Assembly (NCBI GenBank): GCA_019115455.1
Contig: DXDN01000020.1
Location: 1-64,000, forward strand
Length of the DNA stretch: 64,000 nt
Direction: 5' to 3'
From: Candidatus Eubacterium faecigallinarum
GTDB taxonomy: Bacteria; Bacillota; Clostridia; Oscillospirales; Acutalibacteraceae
This document shows, in pieces, positions 8,596-18,190 of this stretch. How positions within the stretch are numbered: position 1 is the stretch's first letter; every line of letters begins with the position of its first letter. A program made the translations under genes and the position numbers. The notes below the pieces were generated by a model. It was not told where the DNA came from and made no database searches. It saw only the letters and a program-made list of their open reading frames with translations.

Positions 8596-11500
8596 TGGTT
8601 TTAAAAACGCTGGAAATGCAGGGATTCAAATCTTTCCCGGACAAAACACAACTTAATTTCGGCAGCGGAATCACCGCAGTTGTAGGTCCCAACGGCTCAG
8701 GAAAGAGTAATATTTCCGACGCTGTGCGCTGGGTGCTTGGTGAAACGAGTACAAAGTCTCTGCGTGGCTCAAAAATGGAGGATGTTATCTTCGGCGGTAC
8801 TTCCGCCAGAAAAGCGCTGGGATTTGCCCAGGTGCAGCTTACGCTTGATAACTCGGACCATACCCTTAAAGACAAGGGCGACACGGTGACTGTTACAAGG
8901 CGCTACTACAGGTCGGGCGAAAGCGAATATAAAATAGACGGCGAAAATGTGCGCAGACGTGATATTCACGAGCTGTTTATGGACACAGGACTCGGCTCGG
9001 ACGGCTATTCAATGGTAGGTCAGGGAAAGATTGACTCCATTATCTCCCAGAAGAATGAGGACCGCCGTGAGCTTTTTGAGGAAGCGGCAGGCATATCGCT
9101 TTTCCGTCACAAGAGAACAGACGCAACACGCAGGCTTGACCAGGCTCAGGAAAATCTTGTGAGACTGCTGGATATTCTGGGCGAGCTTGAAAACCGTGTA
9201 GGTCCGCTTAAAAAGCAGAGTGAAAAAGCGTCGCAGTTTCTTGAACTGTCAGAGGAAAAAAAGACTCTTGAAATAGGCGTTTGGATAAATAAAATCAACA
9301 GGTTTACTAACGAGCTCAGGGAGCAGGAGCACAAGATTGACGCCGCTAACGCTTCCTACGACGTATGCGAAAAAGAGCTTAAAAATATAGAAAACGAAAT
9401 AGAGGAAATACTGGAAAAAACTGCCGGTATAAATGCCCTGATAGAGGAGATACGCACAGGTTCAAAGGAATTTGTGGAGGAGGCTTTGCGCAGGGACACA
9501 GACGCTTCCGTTTTGCAAAATACGCTGGAGCACAACAACGAAACTATCGCAAGACTTAAAAACGATATCGGAGACGCGGACAATTCAAATTCCTCCATTG
9601 ACTCTCAGATAAAAGAGAAGCAACAGCTTATTGAGCAAAACGAAAAGCTTGTGCAGGAAAAGAAAAACAGCCTTGCTGAGATTTCAATGCAGATGCAGGA
9701 GCTGGTTTCCTCAAACGAGAAGTATTCTAAAATGACGGTGGAGCTTAATCAAAAGATTACAGCCCTTACCCTTGAACTTTCCGATTGTAGGGTAAAATGC
9801 TCACAAGCCGTGTCATCAATAAACGAGATTAAGGCTCGCCAGAGCGCTATTGACGAAGCCGTGGCAGAGTGCGAGAGGGATGCTCAGTCGGTTCTTGAGC
9901 AGAAAACCCAGAGCGAGGAAAATCTTAAGTTTCTCAACAGCCGCATAGAGGAAAACAATAATTCTCTTTCAGGTTTCAGACTTAAGCTGGAAAATAAGAC
10001 GCAGAAAGCTGACAAGATAAAAAAACAGCTTGACAGCGTTAATCTTGAACTTTCCCAGAAAAAATCAAAGGCAAAAATGCTCAGCGACCTTGAAAAGAAT
10101 ATGGAGGGCTTTTCGGGCGCTGTAAAAGCCGTTATGAAACAGTCTCAAAGCAGAGCTCTTTCAGGAATTCACGGACCGCTGTCACAGCTTATCACCGTTG
10201 ATAACGAGTATTCTGTGGCAGTTGAGGTTGCGCTGGGCGCTGCAATGCAAAATATTGTAACCACCAACGAAACAGACGCCAAAAGGGCAATCTATTACCT
10301 TAAAAACAATCACCTCGGCAGAGCTACATTCCTGCCGGTGTCAAATATTAAACCCAGATATCTTGACGAAAAAGAGCTTGACGATAATCTCGGCTTTGTG
10401 GCAGTTGCAAGCGAGCTTGTGGAATGTAAAAGCGAGTATAAAAACATCGTATCAAATCTGCTGGGCAGAGTCGTAATCGTAGAGGATATGGACTGTGCGA
10501 TAGGTATTGCCAAGCGTTATTTCAACAGATTTAAGATAGTGACGCTGGACGGTCAGGTTATTAATCCGGGCGGTTCAATGACGGGCGGTTCACAGTCCAA
10601 GAGCGCCGGTATTCTCTCCAGAGGCAATATGATTGAAGAGCTTAATAATCAGGCTAAGGAGCTTGAAAAGCAGTCAGAAACGCTTTCAGCGGAGTATAAG
10701 ACTGCGCTGGAGGATGCTAATTATGCCGCCGCTATGCTTCAGGGAGCTGAGGTTGATCTTCAGCAGGCAAAGGAAGAACTTATCAGAGCCCAGGGCGAAA
10801 ACAAGCTGATTTCAGAAAAGCTGGAAACACTGATTTCTAGAAAAACGACCCTGATTGCTGAAAAAGAAAGTTCTCAGCAAAGAACAAATGACCTTGAAAA
10901 GCTGAATAAAGACAGCGAAAAGCAGGCTTTAGATATTGAAAATCAAATAAACTCCGCTCAGGAGGAACTTACAAAAACCAGTGACAACGCCAACGAAATA
11001 ATCGAGAAAAATGAGCAGTACAGGCAAAAGAGCGAGCAAATCAATCTTGAGCTTATGTCGCTTATTAAAGATAACGAAACGGCGCGCGAATCCATCAGCG
11101 AGCTTGAAGTCAGAAAAGATACTCAGTCCGACAGAGTCAGAACCATTGAGGATGAGATTAGGGAGATAGAGGGCAGAAACAGCGAGCTTCTTTCCCGTAT
11201 TGATCAGGTTAAGTCCCAGGCGGATGAACTTAGAGCCAAGGCGGCAGAAGCTGAGAAGAATGTGTCGCTGGAGATTGAAAAGCGTGACGCGCTTGAAAAA
11301 CGCTCGGGCGAGCTGAGAGTGTTGGAACGAAACAAAGGCCAGGAACGTGAAAAACTCTCCGGCGAGCTTGTACGCCTTGACGAGCGCAAGATAGCCATGC
11401 GAAAGGAATATGACGAACTCAACGACATGCTTTTTGAGCAGTATGAGCTTACAAAGCGTGAGGCGGAAGCCTTCAATATCCAGATTGACAATATGGCAGA

Positions 11501-12164
11501 GGCAAAAAAACGCCTCCATGAAATAAAAGTCGCCATTAAAGCGCTGGGCTCTATCAATGTGGGCGCTATTGAGGAATACAAGGAAGTTTCACAGCGGTAC
11601 GAATTTCTCAAGGAACAGATAGGCGACGTGGAAAAGTCAAAATCCGAGCTTATGAAAATTATCGAGGATCTCACCGCATCAATGAGCGAAAAATTCCTTG
11701 AAAAGTTTAAGAAAATCAACGAGGAGTTCAAGGTTTGCTTTGCCGATTTCTTCGGCGGAGGCAAGGGCGAGATAATTCTTGAGGAGCCTGACAACTGCCT
11801 TGAATCTCCCATAGAAATCAAAATTCAGCCACCCGGAAAATCAGTGCAGAATATCAATCTGTTTTCCGGCGGCGAGAAATCGCTGGCGGCTATGGCGCTG
11901 CTCTTCAGCGTTCTTAAGGTTCAGCCTGCTCCGTTTTGTATATACGACGAGGTTGAGGCGGCGCTGGACGACGTTAATGTAGAGCGATTTGCAAAATATA
12001 TGCGCAAAATGACAGATAAGACGCAGTTCATCTCCATCACTCACAGACGCGGCACTATGGAGGAAGCCGACGTGCTGTACGGCGTTACAATGCAGGAAAA
12101 GGGCGTTTCCAAGCTTATTGAGCTTCAGACAGCAGAGCTTGCCGCTCAGATGGGGCTTGAATAA
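8595..12164 (+). CDS. smc: Chromosome segregation ATPase SMC
   Basis: Core subunit of bacterial condensin with ScpA and ScpB. 1189 residues, normal length. N-terminal ATPase half with Walker A GPNGSGKSNI (around 32-41); coiled coil from about 170 to 500; hinge around 523-665 (GIHGPLSQLITVDNEYS to VINPGGSMTGGSQS); second coiled coil to about 1040; C-terminal half with the ABC signature LFSGGEKSLAAMALLF, Walker B FCIYDEVEAALDD and the switch His in ISITHRRGTMEEAD. scpA and scpB are not in the window. Followed by ftsY after 45 bp. Long antisense open frames over this gene are composition artefacts of the coiled coil. Confidence 0.98.
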   Translation: MVLKTLEMQGFKSFPDKTQLNFGSGITAVVGPNGSGKSNISDAVRWVLGETSTKSLRGSKMEDVIFGGTSARKALGFAQVQLTLDNSDHTLKDKGDTVTVTRRYYRSGESEYKIDGENVRRRDIHELFMDTGLGSDGYSMVGQGKIDSIISQKNEDRRELFEEAAGISLFRHKRTDATRRLDQAQENLVRLLDILGELENRVGPLKKQSEKASQFLELSEEKKTLEIGVWINKINRFTNELREQEHKIDAANASYDVCEKELKNIENEIEEILEKTAGINALIEEIRTGSKEFVEEALRRDTDASVLQNTLEHNNETIARLKNDIGDADNSNSSIDSQIKEKQQLIEQNEKLVQEKKNSLAEISMQMQELVSSNEKYSKMTVELNQKITALTLELSDCRVKCSQAVSSINEIKARQSAIDEAVAECERDAQSVLEQKTQSEENLKFLNSRIEENNNSLSGFRLKLENKTQKADKIKKQLDSVNLELSQKKSKAKMLSDLEKNMEGFSGAVKAVMKQSQSRALSGIHGPLSQLITVDNEYSVAVEVALGAAMQNIVTTNETDAKRAIYYLKNNHLGRATFLPVSNIKPRYLDEKELDDNLGFVAVASELVECKSEYKNIVSNLLGRVVIVEDMDCAIGIAKRYFNRFKIVTLDGQVINPGGSMTGGSQSKSAGILSRGNMIEELNNQAKELEKQSETLSAEYKTALEDANYAAAMLQGAEVDLQQAKEELIRAQGENKLISEKLETLISRKTTLIAEKESSQQRTNDLEKLNKDSEKQALDIENQINSAQEELTKTSDNANEIIEKNEQYRQKSEQINLELMSLIKDNETARESISELEVRKDTQSDRVRTIEDEIREIEGRNSELLSRIDQVKSQADELRAKAAEAEKNVSLEIEKRDALEKRSGELRVLERNKGQEREKLSGELVRLDERKIAMRKEYDELNDMLFEQYELTKREAEAFNIQIDNMAEAKKRLHEIKVAIKALGSINVGAIEEYKEVSQRYEFLKEQIGDVEKSKSELMKIIEDLTASMSEKFLEKFKKINEEFKVCFADFFGGGKGEIILEEPDNCLESPIEIKIQPPGKSVQNINLFSGGEKSLAAMALLFSVLKVQPAPFCIYDEVEAALDDVNVERFAKYMRKMTDKTQFISITHRRGTMEEADVLYGVTMQEKGVSKLIELQTAELAAQMGLE

Positions 12165-12209
12165 TCACAGCGGTGAAGTGATTAATATTTCTTAAAGGAA
12201 GGATTAAAT

Positions 12210-13178
12210 ATGGGTATTTTTTCATTTTTCAAGAAAGGACTGAAGAAAACCAGGGACGAGGGAATCACAGCCCAGATGGACCAGGTTATGGAGTCCTATA
12301 AGGAGATTTCGGACGAGCTTTTCGACGAGCTGGAGGAAATACTTATAATGGGCGACGTGGGTATGCCCACCGCCGAGCGTATTATACGCGACCTTAAGAG
12401 TAAGATTGAAAACGACAGAATAACCGACGTAAGACAGGTGCGTGAAACGATGAAGGATATTGTTTCAGGTATCGTTTGGGGCGGTAGTTATCTCAAACTG
12501 CGTACTAAGCCGTCAATAATACTGATGATAGGTGTAAACGGCGTGGGCAAGACCACTACTATCGGCAAACTTGCGCTGAGACTTAAAGAGCAGAACAGAA
12601 AAGTAATACTCGGCGCCGCGGATACATTCAGAGCCGCCGCCATAGAACAGCTTCAGGTTTGGGCTGACAGAGCACAGGTGGACCTTATAAAGCATGCTGA
12701 GGGCTCGGACCCTGCCGCGGTTGTTTACGATACGATACAGGCAGGTAAGGCGAGAAACTGTGACGTTATAATAATCGACACGGCAGGCAGGCTCCATAAT
12801 AAAAAGAATCTTATGGACGAGCTTAACAAGATAAGCCGTGTAATAGACAGGGAGCTCCCCGACGCGTCAAAGGAAATACTTCTTGTGCTGGACGCTACCA
12901 CCGGTCAGAATGCCGTAAATCAGGCAAAGGACTTTAAAGAAGCCGCAGGAATCACGGGAATTGTCCTGACTAAGCTTGACGGCACCGCCAAGGGCGGAGT
13001 TGTGCTGGCAATAAATAATGAGCTTGACGTTCCGGTAAAATTTGTGGGTGTTGGCGAAAAGATAGAGGACCTTCAGCCCTTTGACGCAGATGCCTTTGCC
13101 AGCGCTCTGTTTGATGCTAAAATACCCGATGACGATAAGGACATAGCTGATTTTATTACTAATGACGAGGAAAAATAA
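12210..13178 (+). CDS. ftsY: Signal recognition particle receptor FtsY
   Basis: SRP GTPase that docks ribosome-SRP complexes at the membrane. 322 residues with the NG domain only: the acidic A domain is reduced to a short start ([17 protein letters not shown]), as in many Firmicutes. GTPase motifs: [15 protein letters not shown] (G1), [24 protein letters not shown] (G3), [10 protein letters not shown] (G4), and [17 protein letters not shown] at the C-terminus. The short amphipathic N-terminal helix is the likely membrane anchor. SD AAAGGAAGG lies before ATG 12210. ffh and ylxM, often next to ftsY, are absent. Confidence 0.97.
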   Translation: MGIFSFFKKGLKKTRDEGITAQMDQVMESYKEISDELFDELEEILIMGDVGMPTAERIIRDLKSKIENDRITDVRQVRETMKDIVSGIVWGGSYLKLRTKPSIILMIGVNGVGKTTTIGKLALRLKEQNRKVILGAADTFRAAAIEQLQVWADRAQVDLIKHAEGSDPAAVVYDTIQAGKARNCDVIIIDTAGRLHNKKNLMDELNKISRVIDRELPDASKEILLVLDATTGQNAVNQAKDFKEAAGITGIVLTKLDGTAKGGVVLAINNELDVPVKFVGVGEKIEDLQPFDADAFASALFDAKIPDDDKDIADFITNDEEK

Positions 13179-13765
13179 TGGACTTTATTCTTGCAACAAA
13201 TAATATGAAAAAATTAGGGGAAATGCAGCGTATACTTTCCCCGCTGGGAATTAATGTGGTGACGGCTAAAATGCTGGGAATTACCCTTGAGGACGTTGAC
13301 GAAAACGGCGAGACTTTTGAAGATAACGCCAAATTAAAGGCACGTGCCGCATGCAAGGAAACAGGAATGCCTGCAATTGCCGATGATTCGGGACTCTGCG
13401 TTGATTACCTTAACGGCGCTCCGGGAGTTTATTCAGCCCGTTTTGCAGGTGAGCACGGCAACGACGAGAAAAATAACGACCTCCTGCTTGAAAAGCTTGA
13501 GGGCGTTGAGGCTGATAAGCGCACGGCGTATTATGTTTGCGCCGTATGCTGTACTTTCCCTGACGGAAGAGAAATTGTTGTCCGCGGCGAGTGCCACGGG
13601 GCAATAGGATTTCAGCGTGACGGCAACGAGGGATTCGGATATGATCCGCTGTTTTTGGTGGACGGAAAGTCCTTCGGCAGATACACCGCTGATGAAAAGG
13701 ACAAGATAAGCCACAGGGGCAAGGCGCTCAGATTACTTACCGAGGAACTGGAGAAAATATTATGA
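13178..13765 (+). CDS. rdgB: Non-canonical purine NTP pyrophosphatase (RdgB/HAM1)
   Basis: Hydrolyses dITP, XTP and related deaminated purine nucleotides to monophosphates, keeping them out of DNA and RNA. 195 residues with the family's start (DFILATNNMKKLGEM), the FEDNAKLKA and IADDSGLCVDYLNGAPGVYSARFAG metal and nucleotide-binding stretches, GFGYDPLF, and the C-terminal SHRGKAL. It overlaps the ftsY stop by one base (TAATG) and the next gene by 4 bp. Confidence 0.95.
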   Translation: MDFILATNNMKKLGEMQRILSPLGINVVTAKMLGITLEDVDENGETFEDNAKLKARAACKETGMPAIADDSGLCVDYLNGAPGVYSARFAGEHGNDEKNNDLLLEKLEGVEADKRTAYYVCAVCCTFPDGREIVVRGECHGAIGFQRDGNEGFGYDPLFLVDGKSFGRYTADEKDKISHRGKALRLLTEELEKIL

Positions 13766-14193
13766 CATCAAAGGAAAGAGCTCAGTGGAGAGCCAAGGCA
13801 AACGGACTTGAGCCTATTATTCAGATAGGCAAAGAGGGAATAAGCGATAATCTTATTACACAGGTTGACGACACGCTGGACGCCAGGGAATTAATAAAAA
13901 TCAGGGTGCATCTTGAAACTGCGCCGAAAACTCCCAAGGAACTGGCAAATGAGCTGGCAGCGCCGCTTGGTGCTGAGGTTATACAGGTAATAGGCGGAAT
14001 AATTGTCCTTTACCGTGAGGCTGACCCCGACAGAATTGCAGAGAAAAAGAAAAAGCGCGGTTCAGGAACCGCGAAGGCAACAGCCAAAAAGAAAGTAAAA
14101 ATCAAGGGCAAGAGACAGCGCCAGAGAGAAAAGGAAGCTAAAAATCCTTACGCTGTCTATGACAGACCTAAATTCAGAGGAAAGCAAAAATGA
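13762..14193 (+). CDS. yhbY: YhbY-family RNA-binding protein with a basic C-terminal tail
   Basis: The first ~95 residues are a CRM/YhbY domain (ERAQWRAKANGLEPIIQIGKEGISDNLITQVDDTL, then RELIKIRVHL and VIQVIGGIIVLYR), a small KH-like fold that binds the pre-50S ribosome. The usual protein is about 97 residues; this one has 143, with an added Lys/Arg-rich tail (about 95-143: EKKKKRGSG, KKKVKIKGKRQRQREKEAK, ending YDRPKFRGKQK). The tail probably adds nonspecific RNA contacts. Its neighbours rdgB and nadD overlap it by 4 bp on both sides; yhbY-nadD-yqeK-rsfS is a classic Firmicutes cluster linked to ribosome maturation. Confidence 0.9.
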   Translation: MTSKERAQWRAKANGLEPIIQIGKEGISDNLITQVDDTLDARELIKIRVHLETAPKTPKELANELAAPLGAEVIQVIGGIIVLYREADPDRIAEKKKKRGSGTAKATAKKKVKIKGKRQRQREKEAKNPYAVYDRPKFRGKQK

Positions 14194-14792
14194 AAACCGG
14201 AATATTCGGCGGAGCTTTTAACCCGATTCACAAAGGGCATCTGGCGCTGGCTGAAAATTATTATAAGAGCCTCGGCTTGGACAGAATATTTTTCATCCCC
14301 ACATCGCTTCCGCCTCACAAGACGTCGGAGTATCTTGCACCTGCTGAGGACAGACTAAACATGGCGCGTATCGCGACTGCTCAGAATCCCGCTTTTGTGG
14401 TGAGTGATATTGAATTTGACAGGCAGGGTAAATCATATACCTACGACACGGTTATGCAGCTTAAAGCGGATTTCCCTGAGGATGAATTTTTCCTCATTAT
14501 CGGTGCTGACCAGTTTCTGACTTTTCATGAGTGGTACAGGTATGAGGACATCCTTGATATGGTCACTCTGTGTACATCGGCACGTGAAAGCGAGCAGGAA
14601 AAAAGGAAGCTTTACGAATATGCCGCCAAATGTGATAAAATGCGTGGCAGATATTATATCGCCAATTATCCGGTAATACGGCTGAGCTCCAGCCAAATCA
14701 GGGAAAAAGTAAAAAACAAAGAGGACATTTCACACCTCGTGCCTTACGGCGTGGAAAAATATATTTTGGAAAAGGGTCTTTACATTGTATGA
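14190..14792 (+). CDS. nadD: Nicotinate-nucleotide adenylyltransferase NadD
   Basis: Joins nicotinate mononucleotide with ATP to give deamido-NAD. 200 residues. Nucleotidyltransferase motifs: GIFGGAFNPIHKGHL (GxFxPxHxGH, residues 4-18) and the second ATP-binding motif SSSQIREKVKN near the C-terminus, followed by YGVEKYILEKGLY. The start overlaps yhbY by 4 bp and the end overlaps yqeK by 8 bp. Confidence 0.96.
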   Translation: MKTGIFGGAFNPIHKGHLALAENYYKSLGLDRIFFIPTSLPPHKTSEYLAPAEDRLNMARIATAQNPAFVVSDIEFDRQGKSYTYDTVMQLKADFPEDEFFLIIGADQFLTFHEWYRYEDILDMVTLCTSARESEQEKRKLYEYAAKCDKMRGRYYIANYPVIRLSSSQIREKVKNKEDISHLVPYGVEKYILEKGLYIV

Positions 14793-15366
14793 TATAAAGG
14801 AATATACTTCAATTATAAGACAGCGGCTTTCTGACTATCGCTTTTATCATTCACTCTGCGTGTCGGAAAGTGCGGCAATGCTGGCACAGCGGTATTCTGC
14901 TGATGTGGAGAAGGCGCGTGTCGCCGGAATACTGCACGACGCTATGAAGGAAAGCTCTGCCGAAGAACAGCTTGAGATTATAGAAAAAGCAGGCATGACG
15001 ATTACGCCGCTGGAAAAAAGCCAGAAGAAATTTTATCATCAGATATCGGGAGCGGCTTTTGCAAAGGCGGTGCTTAATATTGACGACGCTGAGATACTTG
15101 ACGCCATACGTTATCACACCACCGGCAGAGCCGATATGACGCTGATGGATGAGATAATCTATCTTGCTGATTTTATTTCAGCCGACAGGGATTATGACGA
15201 CGTTGACGTTATGCGCAGCAAGGTCGACGAAGGCAAGGAGCAGGGACTGCTCTATGCCACGGCATATACAATCAAATCAGTTGCCGAAAAGGGGAATATT
15301 CTTCACCCCGACACGGTAAACGCATATAACTGGATACTGACACATTATTTTAAGAATGACAAATAA
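14785..15366 (+). CDS. yqeK: YqeK-type HD-domain nucleotidase (Ap4A hydrolase)
   Basis: HD-domain metal enzyme of 193 residues. Members of this family cleave diadenosine tetraphosphate symmetrically to ADP. Visible metal ligands: H in YHSLCVSESA, the HD doublet in VAGILHDAMKE, and H in IRYHTTGR, followed by IIYLADFISADRDY. It lies in its usual place between nadD and rsfS. Start at TTG/ATG region 14785 in frame overlapping nadD; the family N-terminus (IKEYTSIIRQRLSDYRFYHS) supports it. Confidence 0.9.
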   Translation: MYDIKEYTSIIRQRLSDYRFYHSLCVSESAAMLAQRYSADVEKARVAGILHDAMKESSAEEQLEIIEKAGMTITPLEKSQKKFYHQISGAAFAKAVLNIDDAEILDAIRYHTTGRADMTLMDEIIYLADFISADRDYDDVDVMRSKVDEGKEQGLLYATAYTIKSVAEKGNILHPDTVNAYNWILTHYFKNDK

Positions 15367-15397
15367 ACAAGATTTTACGGTAAAGGAAAGTGAATCA

Positions 15398-15751
15398 ATG
15401 GACGCAAAGAGTATTGTTAAAGAGGCAGTTAAGGCGATTGACAGCAAAAAGGGCGAGAACATACAGGTTATCGGTATAACCGACCTTACGATTTTAGCCG
15501 ATTATTTTGTTATTGCCACAGGTACCAGCTCAACCCAGGTTAAGGCTCTGAGTGAAGAGGTGGAGTACCGTCTCGAGCAGCAGGGCATAACGCCGCATCA
15601 TATTGAGGGCAGAAATACGCCTTGGGTGTGCCTTGATTATAATTCAGTGGTTATCCATGTTTTCTATAAGGACCAGCGTGATTTTTATCAGCTGGAGCGC
15701 TTGTGGGAGGATGGCAAAAAAATAGATATTACAGATTTTTTGGAGGACTGA
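15398..15751 (+). CDS. rsfS: Ribosomal silencing factor RsfS
   Basis: Binds L14 and blocks subunit joining when nutrients are scarce. 117 residues if started at ATG 15398, which is preceded by GGTAAAGGAA and gives MDAKSIVKEAVKAIDSKKG, the family's usual start; an in-frame start at 15356 would overlap yqeK and add 14 unsupported residues. Conserved DUF143 stretches: ITDLTILADYFVIATGTSSTQ, GITPHHIEGRNTPWVCLDY, VVIHVFYKDQRDFYQLERLW. Followed after 3 bp by leuS. Confidence 0.94.
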   Translation: MDAKSIVKEAVKAIDSKKGENIQVIGITDLTILADYFVIATGTSSTQVKALSEEVEYRLEQQGITPHHIEGRNTPWVCLDYNSVVIHVFYKDQRDFYQLERLWEDGKKIDITDFLED

Positions 15752-15754
15752 CAT

Positions 15755-18163
15755 ATGGAATACAATTATAAAAAGATTGAAAAAAAGTGGCAGGACATCT
15801 GGTACAGCCAGAATACCTTTGCGGCAAAGCAGGATTTTACTCTGCCCAAGTATTACTGCCTTGTTGAGTTCCCTTACCCGTCAGGTCAGGGACTTCACGT
15901 AGGTCATCCGCGTTCCTATACCGCTCTTGATATAGTTGCAAGAAAGAAGAGACTTCAGGGCTACAATGTACTTTATCCCATGGGCTGGGACGCTTTCGGG
16001 CTTCCTACTGAGAATTTCGCTATTAAAAATCATGTTCATCCCGAAGATGTAACCCAGAAAAATATTGCCCACTTTAAAGAGCAGCTGCAATCTCTGGGAT
16101 TCTCCTTCGACTGGACAAGGGAGATAAACACCACCGACCCGTCATATTACAAATGGACTCAGTGGATATTCCTCCAGCTTTTCAAAAAGGGTCTTGCCTA
16201 TAAAAAAGAAATGGCAGTAAACTGGTGTACTTCCTGCAAATGCGTGCTTGCAAACGAAGAGGTTGTAAACGGTGTGTGCGAGCGCTGCGGCAGTGAGGTA
16301 ATAAGAAAGAATCAGAGCCAGTGGATGCTTAAAATAACAGAGTATGCCCAGAGGCTCGTTGATGACCTTGACGATCTTGACTTTATCGACAGGGTAAAGG
16401 TTCAGCAGAAGAACTGGATAGGCAGATCTACCGGTGCGGAGGTTGATTTCGGTACGACACTCGGCGATACTTTGACAGTTTATACCACAAGACCTGATAC
16501 TCTTTTCGGAGCTACATACATGGTTATGTCACCTGAGCATCCGCTGATTGAAAAATGGGCTGATCGTCTGTCAAATATGGACGAAATCAAAAAATATCAG
16601 GAGGCGGCTGCGCACAAATCTGACTTTGAGCGTACCGAGCTTAATAAGGAAAAAACAGGCGTTAAGCTCCAGGGAGTTATGGGAATAAATCCTGTAAACG
16701 ATACGGAGATTCCGATATTTATTTCAGACTATGTTCTCACTTCATACGGAACAGGCGCCATCATGGCAGTTCCGGCTCACGACACACGTGACTGGGAATT
16801 TGCAAAGAAGTTTGATTTGCCGATTATCGAGGTGGTTGCAGGTTCTCAGGTAGGAGTTGAAAATGAGGCTTTCACCGATTGCAATACCGGAAAGCTTGTT
16901 AATTCATCCTTCCTTAACGGAATGAATGTTGAGGAGGCTAAAACCGCTATAACTGAATGGCTTACCAAAGAGGGTAAGGGTCACCAGAAAGTCAATTTTA
17001 AGCTCAGAGACTGGGTATTCTCACGTCAGAGATACTGGGGCGAGCCAATCCCGATCGTTAAATGTGAGGAATGCGGATATGTTCCGATTCCTGAGAGTGA
17101 GCTGCCGCTGAGACTGCCTAAGGTGGATTCTTATGAGCCTACTGACACAGGTGAGTCACCTCTTGCCAAGATGACCGACTGGGTTAATACTACTTGTCCC
17201 CACTGCGGAAAGCCTGCAAAGAGGGAAACAGACACCATGCCTCAGTGGGCAGGTTCTTCTTGGTATTTCCTCAGATATATGGATCCCCACAACGACAAGG
17301 AGCTTGTTTCTCCTGAGGCTGTAAAATACTGGGGACCTGTTGACTGGTATAACGGCGGTATGGAGCACACGACTCTTCATCTGCTTTATTCACGCTTCTG
17401 GCATAAATTCCTTTATGATATCGGCGTAGTGCCCACTAAGGAGCCGTATGCAAAGCGTACTTCACACGGAATGATTCTGGGTGAAAACGGCGAAAAGATG
17501 TCCAAGTCAAGAGGCAATGTTGTTAATCCCGATGAAATCGTAGACCAGTACGGCGCCGACACAATGCGTCTTTATGAAATGTTCATAGGCGATTTTGAAA
17601 AGGCTGCTCCGTGGAACAGCGACTCAATCAAGGGATGCAAGCGCTTTATCGAGCGTTTCTGGAACCTTCAGGAAACCGTTACTGACGGCGATACCTATTC
17701 CGAGGCTCTTGAGCCGCTGATGCACAAGACAATTAAGAAAGTTACTGAGGATATCGACAACCTTAAATGCAATACTGCCATTGCCGCTATGATGACTCTG
17801 GTAAACGAGATGGCGTCGAAGGGCGTAAACAAGGCTGAGCTGAAAACGCTTACCATTCTCCTTAATCCGTTTGCTCCCCATGTTACCGAGGAAATGTGGG
17901 AGGTTATGAATTTCGGCGGAGCTGTTCACGATGCAAGCTGGCCGGAATATGACGAGGAAAAGACCAAGGAAAGCACTGTTGAGATTGCGCTTCAGATAAT
18001 GGGCAAGGTACGTTCACGTATCACCGTGCCGGTTGACATCAGCAAGGATGAGGCAATAGCGCTGGCAAAGGCTGATGAGAAAATTGCTGCGGCAATAGAG
18101 GGCAAGACAATTAAAAAGGAAATCTATGTTCCGGGTAAGCTTGTAAATATCGTAGCAGTTTAA
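15755..18163 (+). CDS. leuS: Leucyl-tRNA synthetase
   Basis: Class I synthetase charging tRNA-Leu. 802 residues, normal for bacterial LeuRS. HIGH-type motif in [15 protein letters not shown] (around 41-55), a zinc-binding segment [19 protein letters not shown], the CP1 editing domain (around 220-410) with the conserved [14 protein letters not shown] and [15 protein letters not shown] motifs, KMSKS in [16 protein letters not shown] (around 578), and the C-terminal anticodon-binding and LeuRS-specific domains. Start ATG 15755 follows a strong GGAGGA. The rsfS-leuS adjacency is usual in clostridia. The next gene follows only 27 bp downstream with no terminator between. Confidence 0.98.
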   Translation: MEYNYKKIEKKWQDIWYSQNTFAAKQDFTLPKYYCLVEFPYPSGQGLHVGHPRSYTALDIVARKKRLQGYNVLYPMGWDAFGLPTENFAIKNHVHPEDVTQKNIAHFKEQLQSLGFSFDWTREINTTDPSYYKWTQWIFLQLFKKGLAYKKEMAVNWCTSCKCVLANEEVVNGVCERCGSEVIRKNQSQWMLKITEYAQRLVDDLDDLDFIDRVKVQQKNWIGRSTGAEVDFGTTLGDTLTVYTTRPDTLFGATYMVMSPEHPLIEKWADRLSNMDEIKKYQEAAAHKSDFERTELNKEKTGVKLQGVMGINPVNDTEIPIFISDYVLTSYGTGAIMAVPAHDTRDWEFAKKFDLPIIEVVAGSQVGVENEAFTDCNTGKLVNSSFLNGMNVEEAKTAITEWLTKEGKGHQKVNFKLRDWVFSRQRYWGEPIPIVKCEECGYVPIPESELPLRLPKVDSYEPTDTGESPLAKMTDWVNTTCPHCGKPAKRETDTMPQWAGSSWYFLRYMDPHNDKELVSPEAVKYWGPVDWYNGGMEHTTLHLLYSRFWHKFLYDIGVVPTKEPYAKRTSHGMILGENGEKMSKSRGNVVNPDEIVDQYGADTMRLYEMFIGDFEKAAPWNSDSIKGCKRFIERFWNLQETVTDGDTYSEALEPLMHKTIKKVTEDIDNLKCNTAIAAMMTLVNEMASKGVNKAELKTLTILLNPFAPHVTEEMWEVMNFGGAVHDASWPEYDEEKTKESTVEIALQIMGKVRSRITVPVDISKDEAIALAKADEKIAAAIEGKTIKKEIYVPGKLVNIVAV

Positions 18164-18190
18164 CAACAATTTACTTTAACGAGGTTTTAT

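Noticed and set aside
10929-11821. Two long antisense open frames (about 196 and 205 residues) opposite smc
   Set aside because: They arise from the charged, repetitive coiled-coil coding of smc; low complexity (Ser/Phe runs), no SD and no family motif.
12163-12183. Small hairpin AATCAC/GTGATT between smc and ftsY
   Set aside because: Six AT-rich pairs only, no T run; too weak to call a terminator or attenuator.
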